A program made the translations under genes and the position numbers. From NCBI RefSeq assembly GCF_019029495.1, contig NZ_JAERQM010000014.1, forward strand, positions 1 to 36,095: a stretch of 36,095 bases of DNA, read 5' to 3'. The notes beneath the pieces were generated by a model. That model searched no databases and was not told the DNA's origin. It saw only the letters and a program-made list of their open reading frames with translations. This DNA is from Falsiroseomonas oleicola (GTDB lineage Bacteria > Pseudomonadota > Alphaproteobacteria > Acetobacterales > Acetobacteraceae). The stretch's first letter is position 1, and each line of letters begins with the position of its first letter. Below, piece by piece: positions 7,330 through 14,939 of the stretch.

Positions 7330-7655
7330 TCGACGCGGCCCAGATGCAGCAGGATCCAGCCCTCGGAATCCGGCAGCGCCGCGCCGGTGACGTCATAGGT
7401 GACGTCGCGGATCAGCACCCGGTCGAGCGGCTTGGGGGCGTAGCCCGGCGGCAGCTCCGCCGCGCGGATCGACAGGGTGGAGCGGGCCACCAGAACGGGT
7501 GGCCCATCGCCCGGCCCGGGCACCTCGACCATGCCGGTGTCGAAGATCCCGGGCACCTCGAAGTCGGGCTCGAAGCGCGGGCCGTAGAGGATGGGCTCCG
7601 CCTCCTGAAAGGCGCGCATCACCGCCGCATCCAGCCGGGCGAAGTCGATCGCCAC
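7326..7655 (-). CDS. head-tail joining protein (lambda FII-like)
   Basis: A 109-aa protein downstream of the major capsid gene. It begins F-A-R-L-D-A-A-V-M-R-A-F and contains T-L-S-I-R-A-A-E-L-P, D-R-V-L-I-R-D-V-T-Y-D-V and L-P-D-S-E-G-W-I-L-L-H-L. This matches the small FII/attachment-type proteins that form the interface between portal and tail in phages with lambda-like heads. Coupled to the next gene by a 4-base overlap. The role follows mainly from size, fold-like pattern and position. Confidence 0.7.
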   Translation of the reverse strand: MAIDFARLDAAVMRAFQEAEPILYGPRFEPDFEVPGIFDTGMVEVPGPGDGPPVLVARSTLSIRAAELPPGYAPKPLDRVLIRDVTYDVTGAALPDSEGWILLHLGRVE

Positions 7656-7662
7656 GGCGGCC

Positions 7663-8694
7663 TCAGGCGCCCTTGCGCGCGCGCTGAAGCATCCCCGGCC
7701 GGGTGCAGATATGCAGCGGGTAGGAATAGGCCTCCATCGTGAACTCCGCGTTGCGGTCGCGGTCGATGATGGGCTGGATGTAGATCGGCTTGCCGGGGGT
7801 GTTCACCCAGTCGAAGCTTTCGCCCGGTGCGAGGGCACGCTCGAAGACGCCTGGCGCGCCGACGGGGAAGAACTTCGCCTTGTCGGACGCCACGGCGATG
7901 GTCGTGTTGTCGTCGGTACCGCGGTAGTTCATCCAGTCGATGCCGCCGAAAGGCATGGACTGGAAGGCGGTGCCGCCGCGCAGATCCACCGCGGCGTTCC
8001 AGTTGACGTAGGTCTGCACCACGTCCGGATGCGCCACCAGGTCATCCCAGAATTCATCGCCGACGATGGCCTGCACCCGGGTGCTCGGCGTCCAGGCGCC
8101 CTGGGCGGCGCGCATCATCTGCCGCACGACCTTCGCGCATTTCTTGCGCAGTGTGCCGCCGGTGCTGCTGCCGGTCAGGTCGAAGGCGACCTCCGCCGGC
8201 TGGGTCACGCCGAATTCGGCGAACCAGTTGAACAGGGTGGAGCCATCGGCATCCAGCAGGATGCCCTGCACCGCGCCGAGGCGATGCAGCTCCCAGGTCA
8301 CCTCCATGTTCATGGTCAGGCCGGTGGGGCCGGAGAGGCGGCGGGCGGCCTCGGTCTGAAGCTGCATCAGCACCGTCTCCTGGCCGAATTCGCGGATGTT
8401 CTGCAATTCGGCGGAGCGGATGGTGTCGGCATGCGCCAGGCGGGGCACCTCGAAGTAGCGCATCTTGCGCTTTTCGGTCGTGCGCTGCTTGAGCGGCGCG
8501 CCGCGGTCGGAGGTGGGGATGATGATGAGCTGGCCGTTGCGTTCCTCGACGGCGAGCGCCGTGGTGCGGATCGGCTTGTCCTCGAAGACGCCGAGACTGC
8601 CGAGGCCGGTCGGCGCATAGGGGTGGCGGTCGACATAGCTGGTCAGTTCCAGCGCCGAGAAGGCGTCGGTCCGGAACAGATTCATGATGGTCAT
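7663..8694 (-). CDS. major capsid protein (lambda gpE family)
   Basis: A 343-aa major capsid protein. It starts M-N-L-F-R-T-D-A-F-S-A-L-E-L-T and contains R-T-T-E-K-R-K-M-R-Y-F-E-V-P-R-L-A-H, which belongs to the Phage_cap_E family. It ends with a Y-I-Q-P-I-I-D-R-D-R-N-A-E-F segment and C-T-R-P-G-M-L. Length is typical (about 340 aa). ATG codons at 8694 and 8685 are both possible; neither has a strong ribosome site. About 100 bases without a gene precede it, downstream of the decoration gene. Confidence 0.93.
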   Translation of the reverse strand: MTIMNLFRTDAFSALELTSYVDRHPYAPTGLGSLGVFEDKPIRTTALAVEERNGQLIIIPTSDRGAPLKQRTTEKRKMRYFEVPRLAHADTIRSAELQNIREFGQETVLMQLQTEAARRLSGPTGLTMNMEVTWELHRLGAVQGILLDADGSTLFNWFAEFGVTQPAEVAFDLTGSSTGGTLRKKCAKVVRQMMRAAQGAWTPSTRVQAIVGDEFWDDLVAHPDVVQTYVNWNAAVDLRGGTAFQSMPFGGIDWMNYRGTDDNTTIAVASDKAKFFPVGAPGVFERALAPGESFDWVNTPGKPIYIQPIIDRDRNAEFTMEAYSYPLHICTRPGMLQRARKGA

Positions 8695-8793
8695 GGTGAG
8701 GGATTCCCGGCGTGGGACGGCCGCCGGCGCAGCGCGCCACGGGGAGCGGTCCGGAGGGGTTGGAAATCGCCCGCCGCAAGGCGAGCGCGTGGC

Positions 8794-9180
8794 TCAGCGG
8801 CCGATGATGAAGCTGGCGGCCAGGTCGGCGAGGCCGGCGGTGATGCCAGTGCTGTCGACCGTCTCGGCCCAGACCAGCTCGGAGGCATTCACCTCCGCCA
8901 GGCGGGCGATGATGGTGCATTTGCGCGAGGCGCCGGCCGGGATCAGCACCGGGTTGAACAGGATGGCGCGGGCCGTCTCGCTGCCGTCCGAGCCGACGTT
9001 GTCGTAGGGGACGTAGGAGCTGTCGGCGGTCAGCCGTGCGAGCACCAGGCCGCCTTGCAGCACCAGCTCGGTGCCGCCGGCGTTGTTGATGGTCACGACC
9101 TCCCGCGACAGGTGGCCATTGGCCTCGGAGATCAGGAAGGCGCCAGCATGGAAGCCTTCATTCAGGACGGGGCTGGGCAT
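8794..9180 (-). CDS. head decoration protein (lambda gpD-like)
   Basis: A 128-aa protein located between scaffold and capsid genes, as lambda gpD. The segment E-A-N-G-H-L-S-R-E-V-V-T-I, then A-R-A-I-L-F-N-P-V and a late A-S-F-I-I-G-R are characteristic of the head decoration family, which binds threefold sites of the expanded capsid and stabilises it. GAGGA sits seven bases upstream of the ATG. Confidence 0.85.
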   Translation of the reverse strand: MPSPVLNEGFHAGAFLISEANGHLSREVVTINNAGGTELVLQGGLVLARLTADSSYVPYDNVGSDGSETARAILFNPVLIPAGASRKCTIIARLAEVNASELVWAETVDSTGITAGLADLAASFIIGR

Positions 9181-9194
9181 CGGGGGGTCCTCGA

Positions 9195-9854
9195 CTACTT
9201 CCGGGCGATGCCGGCGCGCTGTGCGGCCGCGTCCCAGGAGCTGATGATGGCCTGGCGGCCGGAGGGGGCGGGCGCGGTGCCGGTGGGGCGCGGGCCGCCG
9301 AGGGCGGCCATGCGGTCGGACAGGCTCGGCTGGCCGGCGCCGGCGGCACTGCCCTCGCGCGGCAGGGACTTCAGGACGCCGATGGCGGCCTTGGCGGACA
9401 TGCCGGTGTCGAAGGCGAGGCTGCAGGCGGCGGCGACGCGGCCGGCGGCGTGCTTCGAGGTGAAGATGGCGCGGCAGCGGGCGCGCTCGGCCTTGGTGGC
9501 GGAGCGGGCGGCCTGGCGGGCGGCGGCGGAACCCTTCGGCTTGTCCTCCTCCTCCTCGTCATCCTCCTCCGCCTTCTCGTCGTCGTCGTCCTCCTCGGCG
9601 CGATCCTTGTCGTCGTCGCCGTCGTCGTCCTGGGCACGGTCCTTGTCGTCGTCGTCATCCTCCGCGGCGGAGGCGTCGCGGCGATCCTCGTCCTTGTCGT
9701 CGTCGCGCTCATCCTCCTCCGAACGCTTGCCGGAGGCGGTGACGGCGTCGGCGCCGATCAGATGGGCGAAGGGCAGCGCCTCGGCGGCCTGGCGCTTGCG
9801 GGGCTTGGCGGCGCGCGCGGGCGGCGCGCCCGCGGGCTTGCGGGAACGGGACAT
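9195..9854 (-). CDS. capsid scaffold-like protein with an acidic low-complexity centre
   Basis: A 219-aa protein starting at the ATG at 9854 with GAGG upstream. The N terminus is basic, the centre (about residues 45-105) is almost purely Asp, Glu, Lys and Arg, and the C-terminal part has R-C-R-A-I-F-T-S, A-A-G-R, S-L-A-F-D-T-G-M-S-A-K-A-A-I. This is the same short domain normally found at the C-terminal end of phage S49 head proteases, where it serves as the internal scaffold (lambda C/Nu3 arrangement). Here it is a separate gene, 34 bases after the protease. Role as scaffold is inferred from that domain and position. Confidence 0.7.
   Translation of the reverse strand: MSRSRKPAGAPPARAAKPRKRQAAEALPFAHLIGADAVTASGKRSEEDERDDDKDEDRRDASAAEDDDDDKDRAQDDDGDDDKDRAEEDDDDEKAEEDDEEEEDKPKGSAAARQAARSATKAERARCRAIFTSKHAAGRVAAACSLAFDTGMSAKAAIGVLKSLPREGSAAGAGQPSLSDRMAALGGPRPTGTAPAPSGRQAIISSWDAAAQRAGIARK
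9541..9720 (-). repeat. trinucleotide low-complexity tract encoding an acidic segment
   Basis: About 180 bases dominated by GAC/GAG/GAA triplets (tcc/gtc/ctc on the plus strand) encode D-D-D-K-D-R and E-E-D-D-D-E blocks in the scaffold-like protein. It contains near-repeats of D-D-D-x-D-D-D-K-D-R-A. Such tracts change length readily by slippage, so the copy number may vary between relatives. Confidence 0.85.
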
Positions 9855-9888
9855 CAGAACCTCGTCGGGGTGGAGTGGTGGGGCGGCG

Positions 9889-10770
9889 CTACAGGCTGCG
9901 GAACAGCGCGCCGAAAGCCTGGTCAGGCGATTGCACAGCATCCGCCAGGCCGGCCGTGACGCCGGCGGCGCCGAGGAAGGTCTCGGCCTTGGTGCCGTGA
10001 ATGGCGGAGGCCTTCAGGCGACGGTTGCGGGCGACGGTCTCCACGAAGAGCTCGCCCATCGTGTCGATATCCGACTGCATGCGGGCACGCGCCGCAGCCT
10101 CGAGCTTCTCGTAAGGGTTGCCCTCGGCCTTGTGGGCGCCGTAGCGGATCATCGTCACGGTGATGCCCGACTGGGATAGCGCCTCGGAGAAATCCACATG
10201 CATGCCGATGACGCCGATGGAGCCGGTGCCACCGGTGCGGGGCACGGTGATGCGGTCGCAGGCGCAGGCGATGGCATAGGCGGCCGAGAAGGCGTTCTCG
10301 TCGAGGATGGCCCAGAGCGGCTTTTGGCCGCGCAGGCTGTGGATGGTGTCCGCCAGGTCGAAACAGCCAGCGACCTCGCCGCCCGGGCTGTCGATCAGGA
10401 AGGCGATGGCCTGCACATCCGGATCGCGCAGCGCGGCCAGCAGGTTGAGGCGGATGCCGTCATAGCCGGTCATGCCGGAATAGGGGCGCAGCGTGCCGAG
10501 CTTTTGGACGAGGGTGCCGCTGACCTCGATCAGCGCGATGCCGCCGACGATGCGGTAGCCGTTGGTGTCGTCCTCGCGCGGGCCACGCTGCGCGGCGGCC
10601 TCGTCCTCGTCGAAGGCCTGCGGGCGCAGCGCGACCAGCTGTCCGGCGCTGAACAGGCGGGCGATGCCGAGCCGGTCCGCCAGCGCCGCCATCACCACCT
10701 CGGCCTTGGCCGGATGGATGGCGATGGGCGTGTTGAACAGGCGCTGCGCCAGGTGGGGGAAGCGGGTCAC
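9889..10770 (-). CDS. phage head maturation protease/minor capsid protein C, S49 (SppA) family
   Basis: A 293-aa serine protease of the S49 clan. It has the D-S-P-G-G-E-V motif at 127-133, the catalytic Ser162 in D-E-N-A-F-S-A-A-Y-A, and the catalytic Lys214 in R-Y-G-A-H-K-A-E-G-N-P-Y. It cuts scaffold and portal-region proteins during procapsid maturation in lambda-like heads. Starts with GTG at 10770, with GGAGAG five bases upstream. Ends right after the protease domain, so the scaffold part that is often fused lies in the next gene. Confidence 0.92.
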   Translation of the reverse strand: MTRFPHLAQRLFNTPIAIHPAKAEVVMAALADRLGIARLFSAGQLVALRPQAFDEDEAAAQRGPREDDTNGYRIVGGIALIEVSGTLVQKLGTLRPYSGMTGYDGIRLNLLAALRDPDVQAIAFLIDSPGGEVAGCFDLADTIHSLRGQKPLWAILDENAFSAAYAIACACDRITVPRTGGTGSIGVIGMHVDFSEALSQSGITVTMIRYGAHKAEGNPYEKLEAAARARMQSDIDTMGELFVETVARNRRLKASAIHGTKAETFLGAAGVTAGLADAVQSPDQAFGALFRSL

Positions 10771-10993
10771 GGGCTCTCCAAAGGCGCGAGGGGCAGCGGC
10801 GCATGCCGTCGAGCAGCGGCTCCGCGCAGGGGTTCGGGCCGATGGCCTGCGGAACAGCCGCGGTGGCTACTCACGGGAATAGCAGCGCTCCGGCACGGTT
10901 CGGTGACGAACCAGACGGTGGGCGCGTCCGTTCTCCTCCCTGTGGCGGCGCAAACATCGTCGCGCCGCCCGCAACACGGAGGAGGTGCCCAAG

Positions 10994-11173
10994 ATGACGA
11001 ATTCAGGTGGCGATCCGGCAGCCAATACCGACAACATCGCCAAGGAGCCGGAGAAGGCCGCGCATGTCGGCCGCATCGGCAGTCCGCATCAGCCGGGCGA
11101 GGGCAAGGTCACGCCCAGCGAGGCCAACTCGGGGAAGACAGGCCCCGGGTCCCAGGATCAGAAGAAGGCCTGA
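10994..11173 (+). CDS. small hydrophilic hypothetical protein on the opposite strand
   Basis: A 59-aa protein on the plus strand, opposite the late operon, filling the gap between portal and S49 protease genes. GGAGGAGGTG lies at 10978-10987, seven bases before the ATG. The protein is rich in Gly, Pro, Ser, Asn and Lys, has no hydrophobic segment and looks disordered (N-I-A-K-E-P-E-K-A-A-H-V-G-R-I-G-S). I do not recognise it. A hairpin (10944-10951 with 10962-10969) precedes it. It behaves like a moron gene with its own promoter, but no clear -35/-10 is visible. Confidence 0.6.
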   Translation: MTNSGGDPAANTDNIAKEPEKAAHVGRIGSPHQPGEGKVTPSEANSGKTGPGSQDQKKA

Positions 11174-11207
11174 CGGGTCGACGTAACGGCCGGCCAGGCT
11201 CAACCGT

Positions 11208-12833
11208 CTACTTCGCCTTCTCCGGCCTCTCCGCCGGTCGGTTCGGCGACCCCGCTGCCCAGGTCGGCAGCGGGATGCCGCGCTCCTGCATCATGCGGAT
11301 CTCCAGCGCCCGCTGATCCAGGTTCTCCTCAAAGTCCCGGCCCTGCTCGGCCGCCTCATCCTCCAGCGTGCCCAGCCCGGCCTCCATCCCCAGCACCGCG
11401 CCCTGGCGCTCCGCAACCGGGTCCACCCAGCCACGGGCCGGGCCGATCCAGCGGCAGCGGGCATAGGCCGTGCGCATCTCGGCGAAGGGCGGCGCGTTGC
11501 GGGGAAGGGGAGCCAGGCCGCGCTCCAGCACCTCCTCCAGGAAGGCGCCGTAGATCGGGTTGGCGAAGCCCATAGCGAACCAGTCCCGCCGCCGGATCGC
11601 CGTCTTCCACGCTTCCAGCATCGCCGCGCGGGCGCTGCTGTAATTCGTCTTGCTGTAGTCCCAGGTCAGCTGCTCGGCCGAGAGGCCCGTCGCGGCCGCC
11701 AGGGCGCGCAGCACGGCGGATTGGAAGGCCTCGAAGCCGCTGTTCGGGCGGGTGGCGCTCTGGCTTTTCAGGGTCTCGCCCGGGGCCAGGTGCGGCACCT
11801 TCACGCCGCCGATCATCAGCGGGTTGGCGGCGTGGTGCTCGCCGCGCAGCTGCTGATAGGCGCCGATCATCTCGTCGCCGGCGGTGGCCAGCGCCAGGTC
11901 CTCGCGATCGAGCGGGGATTCGATGACGGTGGCGAAGACCGTTTGCAGCAGCGCCTGCTGCAGCTCCGCCTGGTCGTAGCGGGACAGCATGCGCATCCGT
12001 GCCAGGATCGGCGTCAGGATGCCGGTGCCGCGGTGCTGGCCGGCACGCTCCCGGTCGAAATCGTGCACCACGATGGGGCGACCCCAGGGTGTTTCGCGCG
12101 GAAAGTAGTCCCAGTGCATGGAGGGCACCGCGGCGTAGACGTCGCCCTGATGCGCCTGGCGGATGTGGTAGCCGACCGCGGCGGCGGAGGCGCCATCCAG
12201 CTGCACGCCCCCGCGCAGGGTCAGCGTGTCCATCTGACCATAGGGGTTGGAGAGGCGGTCCGGGTCGATCAGCTGGACGGAGGTGCTGTAGCGCGCGCCG
12301 CCGGCGCCGACCCGCTCCGGCGTCCAGAGCAGGCAGGCCAGGCTGTCGCCGTCGATCACCTTGTGGCGCAGCGCCACCCAGAACATCTGGGTCAGGGTCT
12401 GATGCCGCTCCGCATCGCAATGTCGGCCGAGGTCGTCGGCGAACATGCGCCATTCGGCCTCGACCACGCGGCCGAAGTCATCGGCCCAGCTGGCATCGAA
12501 GCCGGGGGAGAAGCGTTCCAGCGCGCGGTAATCGGGCTTGGCGACCAGGCGGAACTGGCTGCCGATGGCGCTGTCGAGGATGCGGGTGACGCCGCCGGTC
12601 GCCCAGCCGTCATTGCGGATGAGGTCGCGGGAGCGGGCGACCATGCGGTCGCGGTCGTGGTTGATCTCGCCATCGGGCGAGCGCAGCCAGGGCTGCCAAG
12701 TGGCACTTTCCTGGCTGAACAGGTTCGCCGCGTCATAGGCGAAGGCGCCACCGATGCCACCCGGCACGCCGCTGGCCTGGGCGCGCAGGCGGCGAGCGCG
12801 CAGGACCTGGCCGGCGGAGCGGGCGCGTTTCAT
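11208..12833 (-). CDS. phage portal protein (lambda gpB family)
   Basis: A 541-aa portal subunit, the dodecameric ring through which DNA is packaged. It contains A-A-N-L-F-S-Q-E-S-A-T-W near the start, R-S-R-D-L-I-R-N-D-G-W-A-x-G, a W-D-Y-F-P-R-E-T segment, Q-R-G-T-G-I-L-T-P-I-L-like text and the diagnostic L-S-A-E-Q-L-T-W-D-Y-S-K-T-N-Y-S-S-A-R near residue 370-390, typical of lambda-type portals. Overlaps the gpW stop by four bases (ATGA). Length is normal. Confidence 0.93.
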   Translation of the reverse strand: MKRARSAGQVLRARRLRAQASGVPGGIGGAFAYDAANLFSQESATWQPWLRSPDGEINHDRDRMVARSRDLIRNDGWATGGVTRILDSAIGSQFRLVAKPDYRALERFSPGFDASWADDFGRVVEAEWRMFADDLGRHCDAERHQTLTQMFWVALRHKVIDGDSLACLLWTPERVGAGGARYSTSVQLIDPDRLSNPYGQMDTLTLRGGVQLDGASAAAVGYHIRQAHQGDVYAAVPSMHWDYFPRETPWGRPIVVHDFDRERAGQHRGTGILTPILARMRMLSRYDQAELQQALLQTVFATVIESPLDREDLALATAGDEMIGAYQQLRGEHHAANPLMIGGVKVPHLAPGETLKSQSATRPNSGFEAFQSAVLRALAAATGLSAEQLTWDYSKTNYSSARAAMLEAWKTAIRRRDWFAMGFANPIYGAFLEEVLERGLAPLPRNAPPFAEMRTAYARCRWIGPARGWVDPVAERQGAVLGMEAGLGTLEDEAAEQGRDFEENLDQRALEIRMMQERGIPLPTWAAGSPNRPAERPEKAK

Positions 12834-13090
12834 CGGAACACCACGTCGAGCGCCCGGCGGGGTTCGCCGAGGGCGGTGTTGATCTGGCGGATCAGGCCGC
12901 GGATGCGGGCCTCATCGGCGGCGGTGAAGGTGGCGGTGCGGGAGGAGAGGCCGCCGGCGGCGTAGCCGACCGAGACGGTCTTTTCGCCCATGGCGAGGTC
13001 GATCAGGGCCTGCTGGAGCTTGGCGCGGGTGGCCGTGAGGGCTTCACGCGTCATGCCCGCGAAGACGCCTTTGGTGATGGTCGCGGGCAC
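12830..13090 (-). CDS. head-tail connector gpW-like protein
   Basis: An 86-aa protein upstream of portal, as lambda W. It shows R-A-K-L-Q-Q-A-L-I-D-L-A-M-G-E-K-T-V-S-V-G-Y, then R-T-A-T-F-T-A-A-D and I-R-G-L-I-R-Q-I-N, matching the gpW family helix-hairpin-helix. It stops DNA leakage and provides the tail attachment site. Starts with GTG at 13090, with GAGGAA just upstream. Upstream, where terminase would normally end, lies the AraC/SDR insertion. Confidence 0.85.
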   Translation of the reverse strand: MPATITKGVFAGMTREALTATRAKLQQALIDLAMGEKTVSVGYAAGGLSSRTATFTAADEARIRGLIRQINTALGEPRRALDVVFR

Positions 13091-13146
13091 GGGTTCCTCG
13101 GTGTAGGTTCTGGCGTCGGCATCGCCAACCGGAGCGACTGATGTGG

Positions 13147-14061
13147 CTACCTTTGGTCCTGGCCGCCGTGATCTCGGGCGAAGCTGCCGGGTGAGCGGCC
13201 GATCCGTTTGCGAAAGGCGGTGCTGAAGGCACTCGCCGACTCATAGCCAATCTCGTCGGCGATCCGGTCGAGGGGCTTTGAGCCACGCGCCAGGGCGTCC
13301 TTCGCGATGGCCATGCGCCAGCGCGCCAGATATTCGAACGGCGCGCAGCCCACGGTTTCGCTGAAGCGCGCGGCAAAGGCCGACCGCGACATGCCGGCTA
13401 TCCTGGCGAGCTTGTCGACAGGCCATTTGGCCCGTACGTCCGAATGCACCGCGCGCATTGCCCGACCAATTGCCGGGTCCTGCATCCCGCGCAGCAAGCC
13501 GGTCGGTGCCCGCCCCCGGTCGACAATGCCCCAGCGAAGGGCTTCCACCAGGAGTACTTCCAGCATGCGCTGAAGGATCAGATCCTTCCCCGGAAAGTCC
13601 GCGGCGCATTCCTCCGACAGCAGCGCGATCAGGCGGCCGAACCGTGTCGCGTGGCCTTCCAACGCCGGGATACGAATGAGGTCCGGTAGCAGTGCCAGCA
13701 AGATGGGCGCATTGATCTGTTCGAAGGTGAAGCTGCCGCCCAGCGCGATGAATTCCGGCTCGCCCTCCTGCTCACCATGGCGCACCGCTTCATGCTGCGG
13801 CTCGGCGACGATGCAGGGAGAGCCAGGCTCGCTGTAGAGCGAGAAAGCGGGTGTTGTCGGCAACAACAGAAAGTCGCCCTGGTTGAGCCGCAGCGGAGCG
13901 CTGCCATCGAACGCGACCCATGCTTCTCCGAGAAGGACGATACAGAAGCCGGGCGCCGCATGCGCTTGGTAACGCGCGCCCCATCGCCCACGGCCGCTGA
14001 TGGGCTTGGATATGGCAGCGCTCGGCCGCAGCAGGGTGATGATGTCGGCGAGGGGATCCAT
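13147..14061 (-). CDS. AraC-family transcriptional regulator with cupin sensor domain
   Basis: A 304-aa regulator. The N-terminal half (about 10-190) is a cupin-type sensor (W-G-A-R-Y, then G-F-C-I-V-L-L-G-E-A-W and G-D-F-L-L-L-P). The C-terminal 100 residues hold two helix-turn-helix motifs (K-L-A-R-I-A-G-M-S-R-S-A-F and I-A-D-E-I-G-Y-E-S-A-S-A-F-S-T-A-F-R-K). It is divergent from the SDR gene and almost certainly controls it. This is a chromosomal-type gene, not a phage structural gene, so it is cargo placed between terminase and gpW. Confidence 0.93.
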   Translation of the reverse strand: MDPLADIITLLRPSAAISKPISGRGRWGARYQAHAAPGFCIVLLGEAWVAFDGSAPLRLNQGDFLLLPTTPAFSLYSEPGSPCIVAEPQHEAVRHGEQEGEPEFIALGGSFTFEQINAPILLALLPDLIRIPALEGHATRFGRLIALLSEECAADFPGKDLILQRMLEVLLVEALRWGIVDRGRAPTGLLRGMQDPAIGRAMRAVHSDVRAKWPVDKLARIAGMSRSAFAARFSETVGCAPFEYLARWRMAIAKDALARGSKPLDRIADEIGYESASAFSTAFRKRIGRSPGSFARDHGGQDQR

Positions 14062-14073
14062 GGATTGGACGAT

Positions 14074-14089
14074 CCATAAATAGTTATGG
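14074..14089. promoter_or_regulatory. operator-like dyad in the AraC/SDR divergent region
   Basis: CCATAA-ATAG-TTATGG is a perfect 6-bp inverted repeat with a 4-base spacer, 13 bases upstream of the AraC-type regulator ATG and inside an AT-rich stretch that should hold the divergent promoters. It is the natural binding-site candidate for the regulator. Confidence 0.5.
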
Positions 14090-14156
14090 AGCTTCCATTA
14101 TCGATCGTCTGCCCGTGGCTGTCTATCTCCGGGTCGGCACCACAAAGGAGACGGAC

Positions 14157-14903
14157 ATGGCTGGCACGATCCTCATCACAGGCACCTCATCGGGCTATGG
14201 CAAGGCAACCGCAGAGTTCTTTCTCGCCGGCGGCTGGGATGTCATCGCGACGATGAGAAGGCCGGACCCAACCCTGTTCGCCGAAAGCAGCCGGCTGCGG
14301 GTCATGCCGCTGGATGTGACGCGGGAGGACAGTATCGCTGAGCTGTTCAAGGCTGTCGGACCAATCGATGTGCTGGTCAACAACGCCGGACTGGGAGGTG
14401 TCGGAGCCTTCGAAGCGATGCCCATGCCGATGATCCGCAGCCTCATCGAAACCAACACCATCGGCGTCATGGCCATGTGCCAGGCCGTGATCCCACAGAT
14501 GCGCGAGCGCCGATCCGGGACGATCGTGAACGTGACGTCGAGCGTCACCCTCGGTTCCTTCCCGCTCGCCGCGCTCTATACGGGCACGAAGCAGGCGATC
14601 GAGGGATTTTCAGGCTCGCTTGCACATGAGCTCGATTATTTCGGCATTCGTGTGAAGCTTGTCGAGCCTGGCTACGCGCCGACCACGCGTTTTGGGGCGA
14701 ACGCCATGATCCCCGTCGAGCAGCTGCTTCCCGACGCGTACGCTGACTTCGCGCGACCGATCCTCAATGCCTTCGCTAAGCCCGCCATGACGACGAGAGA
14801 AGTTGAGGTCGCGGAAGCAATTTGGGATGCGGTCCACGACACGGCGCGACAGCTTCGATTCCCGGCAGGTCCGGACGCCGTTGCTCTCGCCCGGGGGCAT
14901 TGA
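14157..14903 (+). CDS. short-chain dehydrogenase/reductase (classical SDR)
   Basis: A 248-aa oxidoreductase beginning at the ATG at 14157 (AAGGAG seven bases upstream). Classical SDR signatures are all present: T-G-T-S-S-G-Y-G at 8-15 for NAD(P) binding, N-N-A-G at 75-78, Ser129 in V-T-S-S-V, and Tyr141/Lys145 in Y-T-G-T-K. Substrate cannot be told. Transcribed divergently from the AraC regulator, a pattern common for inducible SDRs in soil proteobacteria. It lies 36 bases from the terminase stop on the other strand, so the two units converge. Confidence 0.93.
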   Translation: MAGTILITGTSSGYGKATAEFFLAGGWDVIATMRRPDPTLFAESSRLRVMPLDVTREDSIAELFKAVGPIDVLVNNAGLGGVGAFEAMPMPMIRSLIETNTIGVMAMCQAVIPQMRERRSGTIVNVTSSVTLGSFPLAALYTGTKQAIEGFSGSLAHELDYFGIRVKLVEPGYAPTTRFGANAMIPVEQLLPDAYADFARPILNAFAKPAMTTREVEVAEAIWDAVHDTARQLRFPAGPDAVALARGH

Positions 14904-14939
14904 AGGGCCGCTACATGCGACGGCGCCCGCATTGCAGCG

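Noticed and set aside
9541-9720. The acidic triplet tract as a CRISPR-like or tandem repeat array
   Set aside because: It is codon-phased low complexity inside a protein gene, without spacers.
7711-10179. An 822-codon open frame on the plus strand opposite capsid, decoration and scaffold genes
   Set aside because: GC-rich antisense shadow: low-complexity Gly/Arg/Ser text, no domain pattern, and it crosses four well-supported minus-strand genes.
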